NCBI RefSeq assembly: GCF_038050405.1
Contig: NZ_CP150900.1
Span: 620,001 to 684,000, forward strand
Direction of reading: 5' to 3'
DNA length: 64,000 bases
Origin: Paraburkholderia sp. IMGN_8
GTDB lineage: Bacteria > Pseudomonadota > Gammaproteobacteria > Burkholderiales > Burkholderiaceae
Shown here: positions 27,345 to 36,651 of the stretch, piece after piece
Position numbering within the stretch: position 1 is the first letter of the stretch
Layout of the letters: each line of letters opens with the position of its first letter
Made by a program: the position numbers and the translations under genes
Notes under the pieces: generated by a model
Database searches by the model: none
Told to the model about the DNA's origin: nothing
Seen by the model: the letters and a program-made list of their open reading frames with translations, nothing else

Positions 27345-28907
27345 TCAACGGCCGCGCTGGCCGCTGCGCGACGGTTGGCCGCCACGCGGCGTATCGTTGC
27401 GCGGCTTCGCGCCACCCAGCAATGCACCCGGATTGCCGCCTTGCGGCTTACCGCCCTGCGGTTTGCGCGGCGCATGCTGCGCGGCACTGCCTTCATGCGC
27501 CGCTGCGCGCGGCTTGTCGTCGTGACGTTGGCCGTCCCGGCGCGGCTGGCCGCCGTTACCCGCTGGCTTCGCACCTTGCGGACGCGGCTGCTGCTGACCA
27601 TTCGCCGGACGCTGACCCGAACGTTGCGCCGGTTTTGCCGGCGCAGCGCCGTCGCGCCGGGCGCCGTCGCGCTTCGGCGCGCCTTGACCCTGACGCGGCT
27701 GACGGCCACCGCCGCCGCCACCACCCTGGCCGCGGCGCAGAATCGGCTCCGGCTTCGCATTCGGATCCGGCTCGAAGCCCGCGATCACTTCCTGCGGCAC
27801 TGGACGCTTGATCAGCTTCTCGATGTCCTTCAGCAGTTGCAGTTCGTCGACGCACACCAGCGAGATCGCTTCGCCCGTCGCACCTGCACGGCCTGTGCGG
27901 CCGATGCGGTGTACGTAATCTTCCGGCACGTTCGGCAGGTCGAAGTTGACCACATGCGGAAGTTGATCGATATCGATGCCGCGTGCGGCGATGTCGGTCG
28001 CGACCAGCACTTGCAGCGTGCCGTCCTTGAACTCGGCGAGCGCGCGCGTACGGGCCGACTGGCTCTTGTTGCCGTGAATCGCCAGTGCGCTGATGCCGTC
28101 TTTGGTCAGCTGTTCAGCGAGCCGGTTCGCGCCGTGCTTCGTGCGCGTGAACACCAGCACCTGGAACCAGTTGTGCTGCTTGATCAGATGCGTGAGCAGT
28201 TCGCGCTTCTTGTCACGATCGACCGGGTGAATCTTTTGCGCGACCGTCTCAGCCGTCGTGTTGCGGCGCGCGACTTCGATCAGCGCCGGCGAGTCGAGCA
28301 GGTTGTCGGCGAGGGTCTTGATTTCGTCGGAGAAGGTGGCCGAGAACAGCAGGTTCTGACGCTTCGGCGGCAGCTTCGCGAGCACGCGCTTGATGTCGTG
28401 GATGAAGCCCATGTCGAGCATGCGGTCAGCTTCGTCGAGCACGAGAATCTCGAGATGCGACAGATCGATGGTCCTCTGCTGCATGTGGTCGAGCAAACGG
28501 CCAGGCGTCGCGACGACGATGTCCACGCCGCTGCGCAGCGCGCCGATTTGCGGATTGATGCCGACGCCGCCGAACATCACGGTCGACTTCAGCTTCAGAT
28601 ACTTGCCGTAGGCGCGCACGCTTTCTTCGACCTGTGCGGCCAGCTCACGCGTCGGCGTGAGGATCAGCGCGCGTACGGCGCGCTTGCCCGAGGCCGTGGC
28701 GACGGCGGGCATGGTGTTCAGACGCTGCAGGATCGGCAGCGTGAAGCCGGCGGTCTTGCCGGTGCCGGTTTGCGCGCCGGCCAGCAGATCGCCGCCGTTG
28801 AGCACGGCGGGAATCGCTTGCGTCTGGATCGGAGTCGGCGTGGTGTAGCCGAGTTCGTGTACAGCGCGGACCAACGGTTCGGACAAGCCGAGGGAATCAA
28901 AAGACAT
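27345..28907 (-). CDS. rhlE: DEAD-box RNA helicase, RhlE type
   Basis: 520 residues from [18 protein letters not shown]. Helicase core motifs are complete: the Q motif [11 protein letters not shown], Walker [25 protein letters not shown], the SAT motif in LFSATFSDE, and HRIGRTGR. The last ~140 residues are a low-complexity tail rich in Gly, Arg, Gln and Pro, with RGG-like elements, typical of RhlE proteins and likely RNA-binding. RhlE proteins act in ribosome assembly and mRNA turnover. The ORF stays open upstream to 29054, but that region holds a 20-bp tandem repeat and is not helicase-like. Confidence 0.93.
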   Translation of the reverse strand: MSFDSLGLSEPLVRAVHELGYTTPTPIQTQAIPAVLNGGDLLAGAQTGTGKTAGFTLPILQRLNTMPAVATASGKRAVRALILTPTRELAAQVEESVRAYGKYLKLKSTVMFGGVGINPQIGALRSGVDIVVATPGRLLDHMQQRTIDLSHLEILVLDEADRMLDMGFIHDIKRVLAKLPPKRQNLLFSATFSDEIKTLADNLLDSPALIEVARRNTTAETVAQKIHPVDRDKKRELLTHLIKQHNWFQVLVFTRTKHGANRLAEQLTKDGISALAIHGNKSQSARTRALAEFKDGTLQVLVATDIAARGIDIDQLPHVVNFDLPNVPEDYVHRIGRTGRAGATGEAISLVCVDELQLLKDIEKLIKRPVPQEVIAGFEPDPNAKPEPILRRGQGGGGGGGRQPRQGQGAPKRDGARRDGAAPAKPAQRSGQRPANGQQQPRPQGAKPAGNGGQPRRDGQRHDDKPRAAAHEGSAAQHAPRKPQGGKPQGGNPGALLGGAKPRNDTPRGGQPSRSGQRGR

Positions 28908-28937
28908 AAAAGCTCTTTGCAATGCAGTTTTGCGAAC

Positions 28938-28977
28938 GGCACAAACGGGCCCAAGCGGGCACAAACGAGCCCAAGCG
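28938..28977. repeat. 20-bp tandem duplication in the rhlE leader
   Basis: GGCACAAACGGGCCCAAGCG (28938–28957) is followed at once by the same 20-mer with one G-to-A change (28958–28977), 31 nt upstream of the rhlE start. Confidence 0.9.
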
Positions 28978-29129
28978 CGGCATGAACACGCCTCTATGGC
29001 GCGTTCGAGGCCAAAGCCCAGTTCCGGTCGCGGAGAAATCGGCGGCACGCTCAAACGCGTGCCGAATGCTTCAACGCGCTATGCAGACACGTTGACTGGC
29101 CTTAAGTTGCATTTCGCCGCCGTGGCGTG

Positions 29130-29750
29130 TCACGCGACGTAGCGCGCGACACTGACGAATTGACACAGACTGCCCGCCAGTACGAACAGGTGCCAGATAC
29201 CATGTCCGTGCCGGATGCGCTCGTCGTTAATGAAGAAGTAGATGCCGGCGCTGTAGATGACTCCGCCGGCCACGAGCCAGGCGGTACCCGCTGCCGGTAA
29301 GGCTTGAATCAGCGGGCGGACGGCAACGAGCGCGAGCCATCCCATCAATACATACAGCACCATCGAAACGCTGCGGGTGCGTCGCCCGAGCGTCAGTTCC
29401 TGCACGATGCCGAGGGCGGCAAGCCCCCAGCTTACGCCGAATAGCGACCAGCCCCACGGTCCGCGCAACGTGACAAGCGTGAACGGGGTGTAGCTGCCGG
29501 CGATCAGCAGGTAGATCGCCGAATGGTCGCATTTTTGCAGAACGGCTTTCACGCGCGGGTTGCGCACGCTGTGGTAAAGCGTCGAGATAGCATACAGCAC
29601 GAACAGCATCGCACCGTACACACTGAAACTGACCACTTTGTACGCGTCGCCGTCGAGCGCGCCCATCGTCACGAGCGCAGCAAGCCCCGCCACCGACAGC
29701 ACGGCGCCGACGAGGTGGGTAATGCTGTTAAAACGCTCACCGACATGCAC
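29130..29750 (-). CDS. hemolysin III / TrhA-family membrane protein
   Basis: 206 residues with seven hydrophobic helices, of the hemolysin III (PAQR-related) family. Characteristic histidine/aspartate sites appear as STLYHSVR, KCDHSAIYLLIAGSYTPF and GHGIWHLFVLAGS, the likely zinc site. The E. coli relative TrhA/YqfA affects membrane energetics; the name hemolysin does not imply toxicity here. A terminator lies between it and the cytochrome gene upstream in the genome. The ATG start fits family length. Confidence 0.88.
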   Translation of the reverse strand: MHVGERFNSITHLVGAVLSVAGLAALVTMGALDGDAYKVVSFSVYGAMLFVLYAISTLYHSVRNPRVKAVLQKCDHSAIYLLIAGSYTPFTLVTLRGPWGWSLFGVSWGLAALGIVQELTLGRRTRSVSMVLYVLMGWLALVAVRPLIQALPAAGTAWLVAGGVIYSAGIYFFINDERIRHGHGIWHLFVLAGSLCQFVSVARYVA

Positions 29751-29809
29751 GGCTCTTTCCTCCTGCGCGGTTTCATAAGGGCAAATGTGCCCACATGATA
29801 CCGGTCCTG

Positions 29810-29851
29810 AAAAAACGAAGGGCGCGGCTGCGTTTTTCGCAGGCCGCGCCC
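29810..29851 (-). terminator. terminator of the cytochrome c gene pair
   Basis: A 13-bp stem, GGGCGCGGCTGCG (29820–29832) with CGCAGGCCGCGCCC (29838–29851, one bulge). On the minus strand it is followed by TTCG and six T (complement of 29810–29815). Confidence 0.85.
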
Positions 29852-29870
29852 CGGGTGCATCTAACGCTGC

Positions 29871-31169
29871 TTAGTCGAGCGGCGCCGAACGCAGATCGGC
29901 CACTTGCTGCGGCGACACGGCCGTGCCGTGGTTGCCCCACGACATACGGATGTACGTCACAACGGCCGCGACTTCCTGATTCGACAGCGCCTGTGCGAAC
30001 GGCGGCATGCCGTACGGATGCGGGTTGGCAGCCGTGCTCGGCGGGTAACCGCCGTTCAGCACCATACGGATCGGGTTGACCGCCGACGGCATCTGGATCG
30101 ACTGGTTGTTCGCGAGCGGCGGGAAGGCCGACGGCCTGCCGAGGCCATTTTCCGCGTGACACTTCGCACAGTTGTCAGCGTAGATCTTCTGACCTTGCTT
30201 CAACAGTTCGCCGCCGAACTTCTCCGACGTTTCGAGTTGCAGCGGCTCCGGCGCCTCGCTCTTTTGCGGAATCGTCTTCAGATACGTCGACATCGCGCGG
30301 ATGTCGTCGTCCGACATGTACTGCAGGCTGTTGTGAACCACTTCAGCCATCGGGCCGAACACCGCGCCGCGCTGCGACACGCCGGTCTTCAGCAGATCCG
30401 AGATGTCTTTGATATCCCAGTCGCCGAGGCCCGCTTCCTTGTTCGACGTCAACGAAGGTGCGTACCAGTTCTGCAGCGGGATCAGACCGCCCGCAAATGC
30501 AGCCGAATTGACCGGACCGCCCATCGCGTTGATCGACGTGTGGCACATGCCGCAGTGGCCGAGGCCTTCGATCAGGTACGCGCCGCGGTTCCATTCGACC
30601 GACTTGGTCGGATCGGCCTTGTACTCGCCTTCACGGAAGAACAGCGTGCGCCAGCCGATCAGCAGGTTGCGGTTGTTGAACGGGAACTTCAGTTCGTGCG
30701 GACGGCTTGCGACGTTGACCGGCGTGACCGAGCGCAGGTACGCGTAGATCGCGTCCGAGTCGGCGCGCGTGACCTTCGTGTAGCTCGTGAACGGGAAGCC
30801 CGGATACAGCAGGCTGCCGTCTTTAGAACGGCCGGTGTGCATGGCGCGATAGAAGTCGTCTTGCGTCCACTTGCCGATACCGTACTGGTCGTCAGGCGTG
30901 ATGTTCGGCGTGAACATCGTGCCGAACGGCGTAGCCATCGGCAGGCCGCCAGCGAACTCCTTGCCGCCGCGCACCGTGTGGCACGCAATACAGTCGCCGG
31001 CGCGGGCAAGGTACTCGCCCTTCTTGATCAGTGCGGCCTCGTCGGCGGGCGTGGCCGCCACGGCCGTGCCGTTATGCAGGTTGTCGCCGCCCGACCACAG
31101 GACGGGAACGAGTGCGGTAGCCGCTACGACGACGACTGCCGAGAGGGCGAACAAAGACTTGCGTTTCAT
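29871..31169 (-). CDS. tri-heme cytochrome c, alcohol-dehydrogenase cytochrome-subunit type
   Basis: 432 residues with an N-terminal membrane anchor/signal (LFALSAVVVVAATALVPVLW). Three CxxCH heme sites: CIACH (60–64), CGMCH and CAKCH in the last third, matching the three-domain cytochrome subunits of membrane sugar/alcohol dehydrogenases that pass electrons to quinone. No dehydrogenase subunit is adjacent here; instead a two-heme cytochrome precedes it by 21 nt, so partner enzymes must be encoded elsewhere or the pair works alone. Periplasmic. Confidence 0.9.
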   Translation of the reverse strand: MKRKSLFALSAVVVVAATALVPVLWSGGDNLHNGTAVAATPADEAALIKKGEYLARAGDCIACHTVRGGKEFAGGLPMATPFGTMFTPNITPDDQYGIGKWTQDDFYRAMHTGRSKDGSLLYPGFPFTSYTKVTRADSDAIYAYLRSVTPVNVASRPHELKFPFNNRNLLIGWRTLFFREGEYKADPTKSVEWNRGAYLIEGLGHCGMCHTSINAMGGPVNSAAFAGGLIPLQNWYAPSLTSNKEAGLGDWDIKDISDLLKTGVSQRGAVFGPMAEVVHNSLQYMSDDDIRAMSTYLKTIPQKSEAPEPLQLETSEKFGGELLKQGQKIYADNCAKCHAENGLGRPSAFPPLANNQSIQMPSAVNPIRMVLNGGYPPSTAANPHPYGMPPFAQALSNQEVAAVVTYIRMSWGNHGTAVSPQQVADLRSAPLD

Positions 31170-31190
31170 TTGAGTGTCTCTCCCGGTGCC

Positions 31191-31922
31191 TTATTGCGGT
31201 TCGCTGCCGCAGGCAAGCGGAGTCTTCATCGAGCGGGCCGGAGCCGGCACGGGGTTTTGCGGAGCCGTCTGCGTGGAAAGCCATGCAGCGACGGCGTTCA
31301 CGTCTTCATCGGTAAGACGCGTAGCGATGGTATGCATGCAATCAGGCGCGATTGCGTGGCGCGAGCCCGAACGCCATGCGCCCAACTGCGCGCTGATGTA
31401 ATCAGCATGCAGACCGACCAGACCCGGGATAGCGGGTTCCATACCGGTCAGCGCCTTGCCGTGGCAAGCCGCGCAAGCAGGAATCTGTTTCGATGCGTCG
31501 CCTTGCAGCACGATCTGCTGGCCGCGCGCAACGATAGCCGGCGACACGGTCGGCTTGGCCGGCGTCGGGTACGGCGGACGTTGCTGCGAGAAGTAAGTGG
31601 CGATCTGATGAAGGTAGTCGTCCGAGAGATACGTGACGAGGTAGTTCATCGGCGGGTACTTGCGGCGCCCTTCACGGAAGTTCTGCAACTGGTTGTACAG
31701 ATAGTCCGCCGGCTTGCCCGCCAGACGCGGGAAATAGTCGTTGTCAGTACCTTGGCCGTGCGTGCCGTGGCAGGCCGTGCAACCTTGCACACGCGCTTCC
31801 ATCGTATCGGGGGCCTTCGGTTGAGTCTGCGCTTTCGCAGCGCTATAGACGCCCGCGGAGCCGATCAGCAGAAGGGCAAGCAACGGGCGGAAAATGCGTC
31901 TTGAAGACACGCGTAACTCCAT
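31191..31922 (-). CDS. di-heme cytochrome c (c4-like)
   Basis: 243 residues from MELRVSSRRIFRPLLALLL, a typical signal peptide ending near AKAQTQ. Two CxxCH motifs: CTACHGTHGQG near the start of the mature protein and CAACHGKAL about 95 residues later, the spacing of duplicated cytochrome c4 domains. Such proteins shuttle electrons in the periplasm to terminal oxidases. It is the first gene of a leftward pair with the tri-heme cytochrome. The ORF stays open to 31994, but the signal peptide fixes the start. Confidence 0.88.
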   Translation of the reverse strand: MELRVSSRRIFRPLLALLLIGSAGVYSAAKAQTQPKAPDTMEARVQGCTACHGTHGQGTDNDYFPRLAGKPADYLYNQLQNFREGRRKYPPMNYLVTYLSDDYLHQIATYFSQQRPPYPTPAKPTVSPAIVARGQQIVLQGDASKQIPACAACHGKALTGMEPAIPGLVGLHADYISAQLGAWRSGSRHAIAPDCMHTIATRLTDEDVNAVAAWLSTQTAPQNPVPAPARSMKTPLACGSEPQ

Positions 31923-32292
31923 CAAAATCGGGGACCTGACCGAACTTCGAGCGGCTCGGTGTAAAGGGCAGACGGCGCTGCGGCGACGCAGCATTCTAGC
32001 ATCGAAGGGTGATGGTGACTATTTGCCACATAAGAGAAGGTTCCAGCTGTCACAGGTATGCGACAGTTTGCCGCGGATTGTGGTTGACATGGCTTGCCAG
32101 TCATCTCGATTTTGCGTGCGCGATCCACCTCGCAATCAGTGAACGTGGTTGTTCGAATAACAAAGCAGGTTGAACCGACGCGCGTGGCAACCATCGAAGC
32201 GTACACTTCCGGGCGCGCCAGCGCGTCTCCGGCAGAAGCGTCCATCGGCTCGACGTCCACCGTTTTCTTTTTTCACAAGCTATCGGCCTTTC
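31923..32292. other. divergent region between cytochrome pair and copC
   Basis: About 370 nt without a convincing gene. A TTGACA at 32082–32087 could be a rightward -35, but no good -10 follows. No copper-box palindrome was recognised. Confidence 0.45.
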
Positions 32293-32670
32293 ATGAAGCT
32301 ATTCAATTTTTCTTGTCCGGCGCTGCGTGCGTTGACTGTCGGCGCCGTGGCGCTGGCTCTGACGTCCACGGCTTTCGCGCATGCGCATCTCGTGTCGAGC
32401 GAGCCGGCGGCGAACGCCGAAGTTGCCGCGCCCGCTGAAGTGACGATTCATTTCACCGAGCCGCTCGAGCCGGCTTTCAGCAAGATCGCACTGAGCGACG
32501 CGAGCGGTAAGGCTGTCGCGCCGGCTGCCTCGCAAGTCGACAAGAACGACGCCAAGGTCATGCACCTGGCGCTGCCGTCGTTGGCGGCGGGCCGCTACGC
32601 GGTGCACTGGAGCGCGGTCGCCACGGACGGGCACCGTACCCAAGGCGACTTCGCGTTCACCGTCAAATGA
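32293..32670 (+). CDS. copC: periplasmic copper-binding protein CopC
   Basis: 125 residues with a signal peptide ending at AFA, so the mature protein starts HAHLVSSEPAAN, the N-terminal histidine forming the Cu(II) site. The YobA/CopC beta-barrel follows, ending YAVHWSAVATDGHRTQGDFAFTV with the second histidine region. Its stop overlaps the copD start (ATGA), so the two are translationally coupled. CopC delivers copper to CopD for import. The ATG at 32293 is set by the signal peptide. Confidence 0.93.
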   Translation: MKLFNFSCPALRALTVGAVALALTSTAFAHAHLVSSEPAANAEVAAPAEVTIHFTEPLEPAFSKIALSDASGKAVAPAASQVDKNDAKVMHLALPSLAAGRYAVHWSAVATDGHRTQGDFAFTVK

Positions 32671-33596
32671 GCATCGACGGACTGTGGATCGGGCAGGTCG
32701 CAATGGCCGCGCTCATGAATGTCGCGTTTGCGTTTGCCGTGGGTTCGGCGCTGCTCGGCGCGTGGCTCGCGAAGGACGCGCAGGCCAAGATCGCACCGGC
32801 GCGGCCCGCCTGGTTGCGTGCGCAACGGTCGATGCTGACGGCCACCGTCGTGCTGGTGCTCTCGGATCTCGGCTGGCTGCTGTACCAGGCGGCGTCGATG
32901 AGCGGCGTCGCGTTGCCGGCTGCGATCGGCGTGGTGCCGACCGTGCTGACCCAAACGCATGTTGGCTACGGCTGGAGCGTGGCGTTCGCGGGCGCGCTGG
33001 TCCTGCTCGGAACCGCCATGGCTCATCACACGGGCATGGTGCGCAACGCGCTCCTGTGGCTGGCGGTGATTGCAATCGCCGCGGGCAAGGCATCGCTCGG
33101 GCATGCCGCCGATGCCGGACCGGCCTCGGCGGCGATCGGCATGCAGACGCTGCATGTGCTGGTCACGGGCGTATGGGGCGGGCTGGCGATGGCGGCGGGG
33201 CTATCGGTTTTGCCCGCGCTTGGCATCTCCACTGCGCGTGGCATGCTGATCCGCACGGCGACCCAGGTGTCGAACGTGTCGCTGGTGGCGGTCGGCTTCG
33301 TGTTGCTGACCGGCATATTCAATGGCGTGCGCGGTTCGGGTGGCTCGTTCGAGGCGATCGAGATCAGCACGTGGGGTCACGTGCTGACGCTGAAGCTCGC
33401 GCTGGTCGCGCTGGCGCTGGTGCTCGGCGGCCTCAACCGTTTCCTGGCTCTGCCGCGTTTGCGCCGCACCGCATCGACGATGGATGCGCATACCTTCGTC
33501 AACGTGCTGTATCTGGAAGCGCTGGCGATCATCGGTGTGTTCGTCGCGGCGGCGGTGCTGGCGCATAGCGTGCCGGCGTTCGCTGCGCTGGGCTGA
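32667..33596 (+). CDS. copD: copper resistance/import membrane protein CopD
   Basis: 309 residues with about eight hydrophobic helices and conserved histidines in TQTHVGYGWS, MAHHTGM, GHAADAG and LHVLVTGVWGG. This is the standalone CopD, not fused to CopC. It overlaps copC by 4 nt. CopCD pairs are thought to move copper into the cytoplasm. The C terminus (NVLYLEALAIIGVFVAAAVLAHSVP) is typical. Confidence 0.9.
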   Translation: MSIDGLWIGQVAMAALMNVAFAFAVGSALLGAWLAKDAQAKIAPARPAWLRAQRSMLTATVVLVLSDLGWLLYQAASMSGVALPAAIGVVPTVLTQTHVGYGWSVAFAGALVLLGTAMAHHTGMVRNALLWLAVIAIAAGKASLGHAADAGPASAAIGMQTLHVLVTGVWGGLAMAAGLSVLPALGISTARGMLIRTATQVSNVSLVAVGFVLLTGIFNGVRGSGGSFEAIEISTWGHVLTLKLALVALALVLGGLNRFLALPRLRRTASTMDAHTFVNVLYLEALAIIGVFVAAAVLAHSVPAFAALG

Positions 33597-33667
33597 GTTG
33601 TCTCGCGGCTAGCCTGGCGCGCGGACCGGGGGCACGCCGGCGCTCCGAATGCCTGACATAGCGCGGC

Positions 33668-33700
33668 ATAAAAAAGCGCCGCACAGCAAAAGCGTGCGGC
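33668..33700 (-). terminator. terminator of the leftward small genes
   Basis: GCGCCGCAC (33674–33682) pairs with GTGCGGCGC (33692–33700); on the minus strand it is followed by six T (complement 33668–33673). Confidence 0.8.
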
Positions 33701-33749
33701 GCAATACACACGGTCGCCCGGCGGTGGCCGATTGATCCGTTACTACCCG

Positions 33750-33962
33750 CTAGGCGGCAAGCGCGTTCTTCGCCCGTTCCAGCGTTTCTTCCGGAAACAT
33801 GTCCTGATGCAGTTCGCCATCGTCGCCGAACCATTGGCAGATCAGCCAGTTGCCAGGCGCGAACACCACCGGGCCGGCCCAGGTGGCTGTCATCGGACGT
33901 CCGCCGGACTTCAGCATCAGTACGTCGCCGGTGCGGTACGCGGGTCTTTTTGCCAGTCGCAT
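33750..33962 (-). CDS. YodC/DUF2158-family small protein
   Basis: About 70 residues from MRLAKRPAYRTGDVLMLKSGGRPM (an alternative start three codons upstream at 33971). The GDVLMLKSGGRPMT strand and the WLICQWF block with a following acidic helix are the DUF2158 signature: a small SH3-like barrel of unknown role. It follows the next membrane gene leftward with about 28 nt between and shares its terminator. Confidence 0.75.
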   Translation of the reverse strand: MRLAKRPAYRTGDVLMLKSGGRPMTATWAGPVVFAPGNWLICQWFGDDGELHQDMFPEETLERAKNALAA

Positions 33963-33990
33963 GGAGAACATCCGATCGATGAATGCGGGG

Positions 33991-34293
33991 TTATTCAAAG
34001 CCGAGCCGATGTCCGAGGATCGGCGCGCAGAACAGCGCAATCGCACAGCCCGCTACCTTGCCTTCCAGTTCCGCGCCCGCGGCGCGTGAGCCGTACATGT
34101 GCGTCAGCAGGTCGAAGAGTTGCGGCAGGCAGTACAGCACGGCGGCAGCGATGAAGCATTTCTCGACCACCGAGATGCGCCAGCCGCGTTCGAACGCGAG
34201 CGCCGCGCCGATAATGCGAAGCACGCCGAACACCACCAGCGCGCCCACGGCGGCCTGTTCGCGAAGCAGATAGTCTGGAAGGAATTCGCTCAT
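33991..34293 (-). CDS. small membrane protein of unknown function
   Basis: 100 residues from MSEFLPDYLLREQAAVGALVV, preceded on the minus strand by a strong GGGGGG site. Three or so hydrophobic helices: GALVVFGVLRIIGAALAF, KCFIAAAVLYCLPQLF and AGCAIALFCAPIL. No family recognised. It is upstream of and probably co-transcribed with the DUF2158 gene. Confidence 0.65.
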   Translation of the reverse strand: MSEFLPDYLLREQAAVGALVVFGVLRIIGAALAFERGWRISVVEKCFIAAAVLYCLPQLFDLLTHMYGSRAAGAELEGKVAGCAIALFCAPILGHRLGFE

Positions 34294-34538
34294 GATGCCC
34301 CCCGATGCATTGTCGTTTGAATGCATTTGAGCAAGGAGCGGGCCAAGCGTATGTCCGGTGCCGAACAAACGGCGTGAAAGCCTTTGTGGGCAAGGCTTTG
34401 CGCGATCCGTGGCGGGGCGCGGAAAGTGCCGGAAACGACGTGTTTCGACCGTTTCGGTCCGGGATGTTACGTAACTGCGACGGCGTGTGCGCCACACTTT
34501 ACGTAACGCGCGCCGACGCCGCGGGGCGTTCAAAACAG

Positions 34539-34563
34539 AACGCCGCCCTCAGGCGGCGTTTTC
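34539..34563 (-). terminator. hairpin after dgoD
   Basis: AACGCCGCC (34539–34547) pairs with GGCGGCGTT (34552–34560) around CTCA. T tracts on both sides (TTTT at 34559–34562; leftward CTGTTTTG) suggest a bidirectional terminator for dgoD. Confidence 0.75.
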
Positions 34564-34573
34564 GTTCACGCAA

Positions 34574-35722
34574 TTACCATTCCGCGACGCTGCCATCCTC
34601 GTGGCGCCACACCGGATTGCGCCAGCGGTGGCCGACCTTCGCCATCTCGCGCACCTTCTCTTCGTTCACTTCGATGCCGAGACCCGGGCCTTGCGGAATC
34701 GACACGAAGCCGTCTTCGTATTTGAAGACTTCCGGATTCTTGATGTAGTCGAGCAGATCGTTGCCCTGGTTGTAGTGGATGCCGAGGCTCTGTTCCTGGA
34801 TGAACGCGTTGTAGCTCACGGCGTCGATCTGAAGACACGTGGCCAGGGCGATCGGGCCGAGCGGGCAGTGCAAGGCGAGCGCGACGTCGTACGCTTCGGC
34901 CATCGACGCGATCTTGCGGCACTCGGTGATACCGCCCGCGTGCGACGCATCCGGCTGAATGATGTCGACGTAGCCGCCCGACAGAATGTGCTTGAAGTCC
35001 CAGCGCGAATACAGACGCTCGCCGAGCGCGATTGGCGTGTTGGTCTGATTGACGATGTCGCGCAACGCTTCGGCGTTCTCCGACAGCACCGGTTCTTCGA
35101 TGAAGAGCAGCTTGTACGGGTCGAGTTCTTTCGCCAGCACCTTCGCCATCGGCTTGTGCACGCGGCCGTGGAAGTCCACGCCGATGCCGATGTTCGGCCC
35201 GACCGCTTCGCGCACCGCGGCGACGTTGTTGATCACGCCTTGCACTTTGTCGAAGGTGTCGATGATCTGTAGCTCTTCCGAGCCATTCATCTTCACTGCC
35301 TTGAAGCCGCGTTCGACCACGGCGCGCGCGTTGTTCGCGACGTCGCTCGGACGGTCGCCGCCGATCCACGAATACACCTTGATCCTGTCGCGCACCTGGC
35401 CGCCGAGCAGTGCATGAACCGGCACACCGTGATGCTTGCCCTTGATGTCCCATAGCGCCTGGTCGACGCCGGCGATCGCGCTCATCGTGATCGGACCGCC
35501 GCGGTAGAAGCCCGCGCGGTACATCACCTGCCAGTGATCTTCGATCAGCAGCGGATCCTTGCCGATCAGATAGTCGGACAGTTCCTCGACGGCAGCCGCC
35601 ACCGTATGCGCGCGCCCTTCGACCACCGGCTCGCCCCAGCCGACGATGCCTTCGTCGGTCTCAATCTTGAGGAAGCACCAGCGTGGCGGAACGATGAAGG
35701 TTTCAAGCTTGGTGATTTTCAT
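34574..35722 (-). CDS. dgoD: D-galactonate dehydratase
   Basis: 382 residues of the enolase superfamily, converting D-galactonate to 2-keto-3-deoxy-galactonate. Signature stretches: the N-terminal capping domain [15 protein letters not shown]; the metal ligands in [13 protein letters not shown] and [19 protein letters not shown]; and the catalytic histidine in LHCPLGPIA. All match the DgoD pattern. It lies divergent from a GntR-type regulator with an 18-bp perfect palindrome between. No other dgo gene (kinase, aldolase, transporter) is in the window. Confidence 0.93.
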   Translation of the reverse strand: MKITKLETFIVPPRWCFLKIETDEGIVGWGEPVVEGRAHTVAAAVEELSDYLIGKDPLLIEDHWQVMYRAGFYRGGPITMSAIAGVDQALWDIKGKHHGVPVHALLGGQVRDRIKVYSWIGGDRPSDVANNARAVVERGFKAVKMNGSEELQIIDTFDKVQGVINNVAAVREAVGPNIGIGVDFHGRVHKPMAKVLAKELDPYKLLFIEEPVLSENAEALRDIVNQTNTPIALGERLYSRWDFKHILSGGYVDIIQPDASHAGGITECRKIASMAEAYDVALALHCPLGPIALATCLQIDAVSYNAFIQEQSLGIHYNQGNDLLDYIKNPEVFKYEDGFVSIPQGPGLGIEVNEEKVREMAKVGHRWRNPVWRHEDGSVAEW

Positions 35723-35797
35723 GGCGTGCGTCTCCTTGCGGCTTGCCCGTCTGCGGAATATTTCGAGGAGTCACATGCTACAACAAAACGCTGCTTC

Positions 35798-35815
35798 AGT
35801 ACTATTAATAGTACT
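35798..35815. promoter_or_regulatory. perfect 18-bp palindrome between dgoD and its regulator
   Basis: AGTACTATTAATAGTACT is self-complementary over 18 bp, and the overlapping AATAGTACTATT (35807–35818) is a second palindrome. It lies 76 nt upstream of dgoD and is the likely operator of the GntR-type regulator. Confidence 0.7.
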
Positions 35816-35941
35816 ATTGGCGAAAGTTTGGGATCGATTCGACGGATCCGACGCGGTAGGTGCGAGGGCTGGGATACCGGATAATCCCGCTCGTTCCGGC
35901 CTTGCTTCCAATATCAAATAGCGCCGCAAGGCTGCTGGGAG

Positions 35942-36625
35942 AAAGCTATTCAGCACGATCTGCATGGGCGCGTCGCCCATCTGCTGGCGACCGCGATTCT
36001 GCGCGGCGACTACGCGCCCGACTCGATCCTGCCGCGTGAGGCGGAGTTGATGGACACGTTCGGTGTGAGCCGCACGGTGCTGCGCGAGGCGCTGCGCACG
36101 TTGACGTCGAAAGGATTGATCGAATCGCGGCCGCGCGTAGGCACGCGCGTGCGGCCGAAAACCGCGTGGAATCTGCTCGATGTCGATGTGCTCGACTGGT
36201 ACTCGCGCGTTGCCGAGCCGATGGCGTTCGCACTCAAGTTGCAGGAAATGCGCGAGATGATCGAGCCGTACGCGGCGGGTCTGGCGGCGGCCTCTCACAC
36301 CGATGAGACTTTCGACACGCTGGCAACGGCACATGCGGCGATGGTCGCGGCGCGCAATGTCGATGAATGGGTGCGCGCCGATCTGCAGTTTCATTTGAGC
36401 GTGCTGAGCGCTTGCAGCAATGAACTGCTGATTCCGCTCGGCACGCTGATCGAGCGCACGCTGGAAGCGCAACTGCGGCTGAATGCGAAACGCGCGGATG
36501 TGTTCAACGCGTCGCTCGCCGAGCATTCGGCGGTGTTCGAAGCGATCCGCGAGTGCGATGCCGCGGCGGCGCGCGCGGCGATGGCGGGGTTGCTGGGCGT
36601 GACGCGAGGAAGAATCGAGGCTTGA
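35942..36625 (+). CDS. GntR/FadR-family regulator, start not resolved
   Basis: The C-terminal FCD domain (LKLQEMREMIEPYAAGLAAAS … LQFHLSVLSACSNELLIPLG) and the winged helix are clear. The HTH continues upstream of the first usable start (TTG at 36047): the frame reads DLHGRVAHLLATAILRGDYA then PREAELMDTFGVSRTVLREAL, a standard GntR start. The frame is open from 35885, but has no ATG, GTG or TTG before 36047. Either an unusual start codon or a frameshift near 35938–35944 is involved. Context suggests the dgo regulator. The start given is only where homology begins. Confidence 0.75.
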   Translation, partial: KAIQHDLHGRVAHLLATAILRGDYAPDSILPREAELMDTFGVSRTVLREALRTLTSKGLIESRPRVGTRVRPKTAWNLLDVDVLDWYSRVAEPMAFALKLQEMREMIEPYAAGLAAASHTDETFDTLATAHAAMVAARNVDEWVRADLQFHLSVLSACSNELLIPLGTLIERTLEAQLRLNAKRADVFNASLAEHSAVFEAIRECDAAAARAAMAGLLGVTRGRIEA

Positions 36626-36651
36626 CCGTTGTGGTTAAGGCGGCCTGCGGA

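Noticed and set aside
29130..29750. A cytolytic hemolysin
   Set aside because: Hemolysin III is only a family name; the protein is a seven-helix PAQR/TrhA-type membrane protein, not a known pore-forming toxin.
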